Shown here piece after piece: positions 1-5,888 of a stretch of 7,225 nt of DNA. The stretch is from positions 1 through 7,225 of the forward strand of contig JBMOJO010000184.1 in assembly GCA_049315745.1 (NCBI GenBank). Direction: 5' to 3'. The translations under genes and the position numbers were made by a program. This DNA comes from JADJPL01 sp049315745. GTDB taxonomy: Bacteria; Bacteroidota; Bacteroidia; Chitinophagales; Saprospiraceae. The first letter of the stretch is position 1. The number at the start of each line of letters is the position of its first letter. The notes beneath the pieces were generated by a model. That model saw only the letters and a list, made by a program, of their open reading frames with translations. It did not search any database and was not told where the DNA came from.

Positions 1-3
1 CTC

Positions 4-55
4 CATCCAAATATAATTTGGCGCGAAGCGCCATAAAAAACCTTTTTACACAACC
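4..55 (+). repeat. Hairpin repeat unit A (direct copy)
   Basis: The unit has an AT-rich leader, a small hairpin (stem 20-24 with 28-32, GAA loop 25-27) and an A-then-T tail ending in TTTTTACACAACC. GCGAAGC lies at 23-29; this heptamer is known to form an unusually stable DNA mini-hairpin. Bases 10-26 are identical to 231-247 in unit D, and the tail 36-55 matches 204-223 in unit C at 19 of 20 positions. The window starts only three bases before it, so the cluster may continue to the left. It has no coding content. Confidence 0.8.
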
Positions 56-66
56 TCAAGAATATT

Positions 67-110
67 GGGATTGTGTAAAAAATATTTTCATGGTGCTTCG
101 CGCCGAATTT
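67..110 (-). repeat. Hairpin repeat unit B (inverted copy)
   Basis: Read on the minus strand, this is the same unit as A: leader, hairpin (92-96 with 100-104, one G-T pair), GCGAAGC core at 95-101, then an A-rich stretch and TTTTTTACACAA. Its tail (71-81) is the exact 11-base reverse complement of the tail of unit A (43-53). A and B thus form a tail-to-tail inverted pair that could fold as one long stem-loop, similar in layout to paired REP elements. Confidence 0.75.
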
Positions 111-116
111 AAGTTT

Positions 117-175
117 AAAACCGACGTATTTTTCATGATTTTGCTTCGCAAAATCATGAAAAATACGTCGGTTTT
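117..175. repeat. Perfect 59-bp palindrome
   Basis: Arms 117-144 and 148-175 are exact reverse complements over 28 bases and are separated only by TTC (145-147). On the minus strand the tip reads GCGAAGC (143-149), the same core as in units A and B. The stem starts with AAAA and ends with TTTT, so on either strand an RNA copy would be a long hairpin followed by a short U stretch. It could act as a bidirectional terminator between the minus-strand gene at 365 and whatever lies left of the window. That role is inference; the palindrome itself is plain in the sequence. Confidence 0.9.
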
Positions 176-187
176 GAAAGAACATTC

Positions 188-225
188 TGCCGCCGAAGGC
201 GGCAAAAACCTTTTTTCACAACCCC
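188..225 (+). repeat. Hairpin repeat unit C (direct copy, different stem)
   Basis: A 7-bp GC-rich stem (188-194 with 198-204) is closed by GAA (195-197) and followed by the same tail as unit A, AAAAACC plus a T run plus CACAACCCC. The stem sequence (TGCCGCC) differs from that of A, B and D, but the GAA loop and tail are kept, so the stem has varied with pairing preserved. On the minus strand the tip reads C-TTCG-G, a known stable RNA tetraloop. The unit runs directly into unit D. Confidence 0.7.
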
Positions 226-274
226 ATCCGAATATAATTTGGCGCGAGGTGCCGTAAAATGACTTTTTACACAT
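225..274 (+). repeat. Hairpin repeat unit D (direct copy)
   Basis: This is a second copy of unit A, 221 bases downstream: CATCC leader, AATATAATTT, hairpin (241-245 with 249-253, GAG loop and one G-T pair), then TAAAATGAC and TTTTTACACA. The hairpin is slightly decayed compared with A. It is the unit nearest to the 3' end of the minus-strand gene, which stops at 365. Confidence 0.7.
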
Positions 275-278
275 CGCC

Positions 279-364
279 AACTACTGATAAGACGGCCTTT
301 TCTGAGTTACAGCCGGTCGCAGCCATTTTTAAGTGGCATAGCGGAGGCTGTTCAGATACAACGT
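279..364. other. 3' flank of the minus-strand gene, no feature seen
   Basis: There are 86 bases between the repeat cluster and the stop codon of the minus-strand gene. I see no convincing hairpin with a T tract in the minus direction. Termination of the minus gene may therefore rely on the hairpins of the repeat cluster just beyond. No coding signal is evident on either strand. Confidence 0.4.
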
Positions 365-2374
365 TTATCTTTCCAATTCCTGTGCTTTGGCCAGGCATTT
401 TTGTCCATTTAAGTTATCCCCGGCGGCGAAATAGGCAGTACTCAGGTTTTTCCAGGCATCTGCAATTTCTGGCTGGAGCTTGGCCGCACGGGAGAAATAG
501 GCGACAGCCTGATTATGCTGCCCGCCCACACCATACGCGACCCCCAGCAGGCGCAGCGTCTCATAATCATCTGGCTGCAGGGCATCGGCTTCGCTCAGAT
601 AGGCGATGGCGGCCTGCAGGTCGCCCCTGGCCTCCCCGGCATACCTGCCCGCATCTCTGAGCGCAATCGGAAGGTTTTGTCGCGCCTCGCGATATTCGGG
701 ATTTATCCTCAGCGCCTGGCGGTATGCCGTTATCGCGGCATCATACGCCTTCAGGTAATAATGGGCATTCCCTTCCAAAAGCCAGGCGTTGGTATATACG
801 GGGTGCAACGCCTGCGCGCTGCGTGCGTGGCCTATGGCCTGCCGGAGCATTTCCGTCCTGCGTAAGGAATCCGGTACTTCCACCGACTGCACCGTAAGCT
901 CCCCGGCCATTGCGTTCTGCAATTTTGCGCTGTTCCGGGAAACCTTTACGTCGGTGCTGAACAAGGTGAAATTATCTTTCCAGACGGGATTGCGGAGCAT
1001 CGTCCGTACTGTGCCGGCAAGCGCCAGGACGACGAGCAATGCCCATCGCCATTTAGCCCAACGCCCCGCATCGCGGTTCAGCGGAAACAACAACAGCGCG
1101 ACGGCCAGCGCAAAGCCTGCGGAAGGCATGAAAACAAGACGCTCTGCCATGTGTACGCCAACCGGGAACACCAGGTTGGAAACAATGGACAAGGGAATGA
1201 GGTAAAGCCATACAGCGAAACTCGTCGTGGCCTTTCGACGCAGCCCATAAAGGGCATATATCATCAACCCCGCATAAAAGCATAAACTGAGCAGAACGCG
1301 AAAATCCTGCCAGGACATCAAATCAATATGGCGGGGGTAATAATCGTGGGTCAGGAGGTTGGGGAATATCAGCAGCTGTACGTAGCGGCCCAGGGTGTAC
1401 ACTACCGTTGCCAGCTTCTCCGCCAGACTGAAAGGCACATACTGCCCATTTACCAATTTAAGGTATGGGTTGTTCATAAGCTCCAGTGGCGGTGTGCCAA
1501 GCGTCCAGCCCAATATCGCCCCGCGGATCGCCAGGAACACGCCCGCTGCCGCCAAATACGGGAGCGCCGCGCCCAAGAGCCTGGCAGAACCGGCTTTACT
1601 GAAATAGAACAGCGCCAGGGGAATCAGCGCCAGGTAGGTAATCGTATTCTCCTTTGCCATCAACCCGAGAAAAATAGACACCGCACCGGCAATATGGAAA
1701 AGATACTTTCCTGACCTTTGCGCCCGAAAAGCAAAATACATAGCCCCAAGCCCCCCTATAAGGGCGAGGATTTCGTCCCGGCCTTTAATATTTGCCACTG
1801 CCTCCGTATGGATCGGGTGTACCGCGAAGATAACCCCTGCGGCAAAAGCGGCGATCAGACCCGATTCGCCGTACTCCTCCAACCAACATCGCACGACCAT
1901 ATAAAACAGCCAGCAGCAAAACGCAAACAACAACACATTGACCAAATGGCCGATGAAAGGGGACTGGCCAAACATTTCCACCTCCAGGGCAAACATCACC
2001 AGGGATAGCGGTCGGTAACGCCCTCCCGATACCAGGCGTGCCTTGCCTGGCTCCTTAAAAAACCCATAAAAAGTATCGTACTTCAGAATCCCGGGAATAC
2101 CGGCAATCCCTTTCGTCGTGAACATATTATCAGTAATCACGATCGCATCGTCCTGCGCATACCCGTTCCCAAGACTGTTGGCATACACCAGGAAGCCCAG
2201 CAGAAAGATCAGCGCACCAAAACGGTTGCGCGTGAAGATGGAGGCCTTACCGACTTGCGCTGTTGCCACGACCGGGGTTTTATCGCGATTCAATCCCGGA
2301 GAAGGACGTTTTTTGGGTTTTGCCATCTTTTCTTTACCTGTTATGTGTATATGACGAAGAAACGCATTTTTCAT
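365..2374 (-). CDS. TMTC/DUF1736-like GT-C membrane glycosyltransferase with C-terminal TPR repeats
   Basis: The product has 669 residues from the ATG at 2374. A second ATG at 2326 gives 653 residues starting MAKPKKRPSPG, a basic cytoplasmic lead before the first membrane segment, and is the more natural start; neither has a Shine-Dalgarno sequence. Numbering from 2374, about ten to twelve hydrophobic segments lie between residues 51 and 458. The loop after the first segment has an acidic pair (D75 D76 in AQDD), as expected for GT-C enzymes that use polyprenyl-linked sugars. VHPIHTEAVANIKGRDE (185-201) and AERLVFMPSAGF (410-421) are typical of the TMTC/DUF1736 family. Residues about 507-668 form roughly four TPR repeats (e.g. 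AITAYRQALRINPE, AVAYFSRAAKLQPE). In animal TMTC proteins, O-mannosyltransferases, the TPR part is lumenal, so here it is probably periplasmic. Sugar and acceptor are unknown. The gene is transcribed alone, divergently from the amidohydrolases. Confidence 0.88.
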   Translation of the reverse strand: MKNAFLRHIHITGKEKMAKPKKRPSPGLNRDKTPVVATAQVGKASIFTRNRFGALIFLLGFLVYANSLGNGYAQDDAIVITDNMFTTKGIAGIPGILKYDTFYGFFKEPGKARLVSGGRYRPLSLVMFALEVEMFGQSPFIGHLVNVLLFAFCCWLFYMVVRCWLEEYGESGLIAAFAAGVIFAVHPIHTEAVANIKGRDEILALIGGLGAMYFAFRAQRSGKYLFHIAGAVSIFLGLMAKENTITYLALIPLALFYFSKAGSARLLGAALPYLAAAGVFLAIRGAILGWTLGTPPLELMNNPYLKLVNGQYVPFSLAEKLATVVYTLGRYVQLLIFPNLLTHDYYPRHIDLMSWQDFRVLLSLCFYAGLMIYALYGLRRKATTSFAVWLYLIPLSIVSNLVFPVGVHMAERLVFMPSAGFALAVALLLFPLNRDAGRWAKWRWALLVVLALAGTVRTMLRNPVWKDNFTLFSTDVKVSRNSAKLQNAMAGELTVQSVEVPDSLRRTEMLRQAIGHARSAQALHPVYTNAWLLEGNAHYYLKAYDAAITAYRQALRINPEYREARQNLPIALRDAGRYAGEARGDLQAAIAYLSEADALQPDDYETLRLLGVAYGVGGQHNQAVAYFSRAAKLQPEIADAWKNLSTAYFAAGDNLNGQKCLAKAQELER

Positions 2375-2476
2375 CCGCTTGCCCTATGGCCACAAGCCGG
2401 GTACTTTGTACGGGGCCCTGCAAAACCGTCCCCTTCAGCATATCCTGGGCGAAATTTACGGAAAACCCATGTTTTC

Positions 2477-2506
2477 CAAAGATAAACCCGCCAAAATGAG
2501 GACAAA
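2477..2506 (-). promoter_or_regulatory. Bacteroidota-type promoter for the minus-strand membrane protein
   Basis: On the minus strand TTTG (2506-2503) is followed, after 18 bases, by TATCTTTG (2484-2477). This is a full match to the phylum's TTTG ... TAnnTTTG consensus, with spacing in the known range. Transcription would start near 2470, giving a leader of about 100 bases to the ATG at 2374 or about 145 to the ATG at 2326. The call rests on consensus match and position only. Confidence 0.65.
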
Positions 2507-2535
2507 AGGCGTTTATCTATCTTATTTTACCGTTT

Positions 2536-2564
2536 TTTGGCCTTATTCTTTGAATTTATTTTTC
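2536..2564 (+). promoter_or_regulatory. Weak candidate promoter for the amidohydrolase operon
   Basis: TTTG (2536-2539), 17 bases, then TATTTTTC (2557-2564) differs from the Bacteroidota consensus only in the last base of the -7 box. It lies in a T-rich stretch about 80 bases before the ATG at 2644. An alternative is TTTG 2587-2590 with TACCTTAT 2613-2620, which is a worse match. T-rich DNA gives such hits by chance, so confidence is low. Confidence 0.3.
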
Positions 2565-2643
2565 TGTTTTATACGGTTTAGGCAATTTTGTACGCGATTT
2601 GACCAGATTAGATACCTTATTTATTTCACCATATCAATACGTT

Positions 2644-4377
2644 ATGAAAATCAAGAATTGGTGCTTTTTATTTTTGGCTACGATCGGGGGGCCTGCGTTA
2701 TCGGCCCAGAGCGGTTCCCCTGACTTTAAACCTGCCACCCGTACGTATGCCCTTACGAATGCTACGGTAGTCGTAAAACCAGGGCAAACCATACCACAGG
2801 CGACGGTCATCATCAAGGACGGGCTCATACACGCCGTAGGCGGCAACCTGCCCGTCCCGGCAGATGCCAGGGTAATCAAGGCGGATTCTATGTTTGTATA
2901 TGCCGGTTTTATAGATGCGCTTTCCTTCGCCGGCATCCCGCAGCGCCGCGAGGAAGCCCCACAGGGGATGGGTCAGCCCGGGCAGCAAAGACCACGCACC
3001 CCCAATGCAGCCAACCCCAGCAATGAGGAAGCAGGGATACAGCCCGAAATCAAGGCCAGGGAGGTAGTGAATGCCCGGGAAGCCTCCTTGGGCGATTTAC
3101 GCAAATACGGCTTTACCGCCGCGCATATCGTTCCGCAGGGCCGGATGCTTCCCGGTAGTGGAGGCGTATTCCTGCTCGATGGCAATACAGCGGACGAAAT
3201 GCTGATCAAAGACCAAACTGCCCTGTTTGCCACACTCAACGGGGCCCGGGGGGTATTTCCAAGCACCATTATCGGCGTTATGGCAAAGTTCAGGGATCTC
3301 TATATCCAGGCACAACAAGCAAAGGCCCACGAAAACGCATACGCCCTTAACCCGGCAGGTATGGTCAAGCCTAATACGGATAAGTCCCTGCAGGCATTTT
3401 ATCCGGTTCTGGAGAAAAAAATGCCGGTATTCTTTGCTGCCGAGGATGTAAAAGCCCTACATCGGGTAATGACCCTTCAACAAGAACTCGGCTTCCCGTT
3501 GGTCGTGGCAGGCCTGAAGCAAGGCTGGCATGTCGTGGACATGATCAAGCGTAAAAATATCCCGGTCGTCCTTTCTGCAGATCTGCCGAAAGCTAAGGAA
3601 GCACCAAAGCCAGGTGCAAAAAAAGAGGGCGAGGAAGCCAAAAAAGACCCTGAAGTGGAACAACTCGAAGCAAGGGCCGCAGAAGAACTAAAGAAAATGG
3701 AATCCCAGGCCGCAGTGTTTGCCGAAAAAGGGATTAGCTTCGGTTTTGGTACATTCAACAGCAAAACGGCAGAAATGCGCGAAAATTTCCGCCGCATGAT
3801 CAAAAATGGCCTCAGCGAAGACCAGGCGCTCGCTGCCCTCACCACAACACCGGCCGGTATGCTCGGCCTCTCCCAGGGGATGGGTACGGTAGAAAAAGGA
3901 AAAATGGCCAACCTGACGGTTTGCGATAAGTCCTATTTCGCCGAGAAATCCAACGTGCGTATGGTATTCGTCAATGGAAATTTGTTCGAATACGAAGCGC
4001 CCCGCCAGAATGCCCCCGCCGCAGCCAGCGCAGCACCCGCGCCAGGCGCCGGCAAAAATGCCGCTATCGGGGAGTGGGCCTATGAAATCGATGCCGATGG
4101 CCAGTCGTACGATGGGGTGATGAACCTCAAAGAAAACAACGGCAATATCACGGGTACCTGGGTGAGCAACCAACTCCCCGGAGATAACCCGATCACCGAC
4201 GTCCAACAAAAAGGCAACCAGCTCAGTTTCAGCTCCTCGCTGAATATGGGCGGGCAGTCCATGGGGCTCGACTTTGAGATCACCGTTGACGGCGACACCT
4301 TTAGTGGAAAGGTGAAAGTCGGTGCGTTTGGCACTTTCAACGTGAAAGCTTCCAGAAAGAATACCCCCAGGGAATAG
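2644..4377 (+). CDS. Exported amidohydrolase-superfamily protein lacking metal ligands, with C-terminal beta-rich domain
   Basis: I place the start at the ATG at 2644 (577 residues) because it opens a clean signal peptide (MKIKNW, hydrophobic core, ALSAQS); the upstream in-frame TTG at 2599 would bury it. Residues about 34-90 and 396-450 are the small beta sandwich of composite-domain amidohydrolases (ALTNATVVV, VIIKDGLIHAVG, TTPAGMLGLSQGMGTVEKGKMANL). The barrel lies between. The usual PGxIDxHxH is AGFIDALSF, with L93 and F95 in place of both His; the later His and Asp positions read FFAAED (263-268), VVAGLKQGW (287-295) and FGTFNS (368-373). No metal site is visible, so hydrolase activity is doubtful. 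Residues about 313-356 are a Lys/Glu-rich, probably helical insertion. An Ala/Pro linker (453-472) leads to a beta-rich domain (about 473-571; GEWAYEID, GNITGTW, DTFSGKV) of a kind often found at the C-terminus of Bacteroidota exported proteins. It is probably the first gene of the operon; the next starts 44 bases on. Confidence 0.88.
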   Translation: MKIKNWCFLFLATIGGPALSAQSGSPDFKPATRTYALTNATVVVKPGQTIPQATVIIKDGLIHAVGGNLPVPADARVIKADSMFVYAGFIDALSFAGIPQRREEAPQGMGQPGQQRPRTPNAANPSNEEAGIQPEIKAREVVNAREASLGDLRKYGFTAAHIVPQGRMLPGSGGVFLLDGNTADEMLIKDQTALFATLNGARGVFPSTIIGVMAKFRDLYIQAQQAKAHENAYALNPAGMVKPNTDKSLQAFYPVLEKKMPVFFAAEDVKALHRVMTLQQELGFPLVVAGLKQGWHVVDMIKRKNIPVVLSADLPKAKEAPKPGAKKEGEEAKKDPEVEQLEARAAEELKKMESQAAVFAEKGISFGFGTFNSKTAEMRENFRRMIKNGLSEDQALAALTTTPAGMLGLSQGMGTVEKGKMANLTVCDKSYFAEKSNVRMVFVNGNLFEYEAPRQNAPAAASAAPAPGAGKNAAIGEWAYEIDADGQSYDGVMNLKENNGNITGTWVSNQLPGDNPITDVQQKGNQLSFSSSLNMGGQSMGLDFEITVDGDTFSGKVKVGAFGTFNVKASRKNTPRE

Positions 4378-4421
4378 CCTTTCTACGCGGGGAACGATTA
4401 TAAAGCCTGATTTTTTTCACC

Positions 4422-5816
4422 ATGAATTTCTTTATCATGAAAAATATTCTTTTGGCCGTCGCCCTCCTTTTTATGGGCAACCTGGCCTGGGCACAGCCCA
4501 AAACCGGTAGTATCCTGCTCAAAAACGGCACGGTACTCACTGTGACCAAAGGTACCCTCCAGAATACGGATGTACTCATCGTGAATGGGAAAATCACCCA
4601 AATTGGCAAAGCCATCAAGGCGCCTGCCGGCACTAAGGAAGTGGACGCAACGGGCAAATTCGTCATGCCCGGGATTATTGATGCCCACTCGCATATTGCC
4701 ATTGATGTCGTAAACGAAGGCACCAGTCCGGTGACCTCGGAGGTTTGGGTAGGCGATGCCCTTAACCCTATGGACATCTCGATCTACCGCGCACTCGCAG
4801 GCGGGGTTACCTCGGCGCATGTCATGCACGGCTCGGCCAATGCAATCGGCGGAGAATGCGAGACGGTCAAACTGCGTTACGGGACCTACAACCCGGAAGA
4901 ACTCCGGATGGAAGGTGCCCCCCGAACCATCAAATTTGCGCTCGGCGAAAACCCGATGCGCTCACATGGCGAAGGCCGTGGCATTCAACCCCGCACGCGT
5001 ATGGGGGTCGAACAAGTCATCCGGAAGGCTTTCGCCGATGGTAAAGCCTATGACGCAGCCTGGGCAAAATACAACCAGGAAAAGACGACCAATCCCAGGG
5101 CACTTCCGCCTACCTATAGCCGCCGCCTCGAGACTATCGCCGATATTCTCAAGGGCAATATCATTATCCACTGCCATTCCTATCGCGCTGATGAGATCAA
5201 TATGCTGATGAATGTTTGCCGGGATTTCGGGGTCAGCAAACTTTGCTTCCAGCACGTCAACGAAGGGTTCAAAGTGGCTCCCGAGCTCGCTGCTTTCGGT
5301 GCCGGGGCTTCCGTATTTTCCGACTGGTGGGCCTACAAGTTTGAAGTCTATTATTCTACGGCTTACAACGCCGCTATCCTGACCAAAAACGGGGTGGTAA
5401 CCTCTATCAACTCCGACGATGCGGGGATGATCCGCCACCTCTACCATGAAGCGGGAAAGACCCAGCGCTACGGCCAGCTCTCCGATGATGAGGCCCTGGC
5501 GCTGATTACGATTAATCCTGCCAAACAACTCGGCGTTGCGGATCGAATCGGATCGATCGAGGTTGGAAAAGAAGGCGATGTAGCCGTATTCGACCAGCAC
5601 CCGCTTTCTGTTTATGCGATTCCGCAGCTTACCATCATTGACGGCATTATCCGCTTTGACCGTCAGAACGACCCTGCGGATATGCGCCTTTCAGTGGATC
5701 CCTCCCAGCCTATCCCATCCTTTAATATAGAGGATAATTTGCATCAGCACATTGACCGCTGTATGCAAGGCACCGAGGAGCTCTGGAAGTACCTGTTTGA
5801 ATCCGGCAAACAGTAA
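4422..5816 (+). CDS. Exported metal-dependent amidohydrolase (imidazolonepropionase-like), catalytic residues intact
   Basis: The product has 464 residues from the ATG at 4422; the in-frame ATG at 4437 (MKNILLAVALLF) gives 459 and an equally good signal peptide ending near AWAQ. The family signatures are all present: PGIIDAHSHIAID with H89 and H91; GVTSAHVMHGSANAIGG (128-144); K171 in IKFALGENP, a candidate metal-bridging or active-site lysine; H250/H252 in IIIHCHSYRADEI; H278 in FQHVNEGFKV; D332/D333 in INSDDAG. The C-terminal part of the small domain reads INPAKQLGVADRIGSIEVGKEGDVAVF (364-390). It should hydrolyse a C-N (or similar) bond in the periplasm or at the surface. Relatives in this broad group include imidazolonepropionase and Xaa-Arg/Pro dipeptidases, so the substrate cannot be named. 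About 30 residues after the small domain (433-464, polar and helical) are an extension. It sits between two metal-site-deficient paralogues in one apparent operon. Confidence 0.9.
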   Translation: MNFFIMKNILLAVALLFMGNLAWAQPKTGSILLKNGTVLTVTKGTLQNTDVLIVNGKITQIGKAIKAPAGTKEVDATGKFVMPGIIDAHSHIAIDVVNEGTSPVTSEVWVGDALNPMDISIYRALAGGVTSAHVMHGSANAIGGECETVKLRYGTYNPEELRMEGAPRTIKFALGENPMRSHGEGRGIQPRTRMGVEQVIRKAFADGKAYDAAWAKYNQEKTTNPRALPPTYSRRLETIADILKGNIIIHCHSYRADEINMLMNVCRDFGVSKLCFQHVNEGFKVAPELAAFGAGASVFSDWWAYKFEVYYSTAYNAAILTKNGVVTSINSDDAGMIRHLYHEAGKTQRYGQLSDDEALALITINPAKQLGVADRIGSIEVGKEGDVAVFDQHPLSVYAIPQLTIIDGIIRFDRQNDPADMRLSVDPSQPIPSFNIEDNLHQHIDRCMQGTEELWKYLFESGKQ

Positions 5817-5888
5817 AGCTTGCCGGTGCAGAAGGAGCGCTCCGGGTTATCCGTATAATCAATTACGCTAAAACAAAAATTTTAAGCA
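5817..5888 (+). other. 72-base gap inside the operon
   Basis: It contains a short self-complementary GGAGCGCTCC (5834-5843) without a following T run, so it is not a terminator. An A/T-rich stretch (5868-5885) lies just before the ATG, typical of Bacteroidota translation starts. No TTTG/TAnnTTTG pair is seen, which supports read-through from the upstream gene. Confidence 0.4.

Noticed and set aside
18..257. 79-residue open frame across the repeat cluster (and a minus-strand counterpart at 56-280)
   Set aside because: Both are translations of the palindrome and hairpin repeats; the similarity of the two frames is due to the inverted repeat, not to coding.
1..278. Possible CRISPR array
   Set aside because: Repeat units are divergent, in mixed orientation and of unequal spacing, with no unique spacers of constant length and no cas genes.
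259..660. Plus-strand frame opposite the end of the membrane protein gene
   Set aside because: It is a shadow of the TPR-coding region, with Arg/Pro/His-rich composition and no domain.
2379..2723. 114-residue plus-strand frame upstream of the first amidohydrolase
   Set aside because: It starts at TTG, overlaps the minus-strand promoter and the signal-peptide region of the real gene, and becomes T-rich and hydrophobic without order. At most its first part is a remnant.
3688..4209. 173-residue minus-strand frame opposite the first amidohydrolase; likewise 4962-5600
   Set aside because: These are long antisense frames caused by the codon bias of the real genes; they have no start signal and no recognisable domains.
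4378..4421. T run (4411-4417) between the first two amidohydrolase genes as a terminator
   Set aside because: No stable hairpin precedes it; it is better seen as the AT-rich leader of the next gene.
4422..5816. Naming the middle enzyme hutI (imidazolonepropionase)
   Set aside because: It has a signal peptide, no hut genes are nearby, and its flanking motifs (HGSANAIGG, FALGENP) are not ones I associate with HutI.
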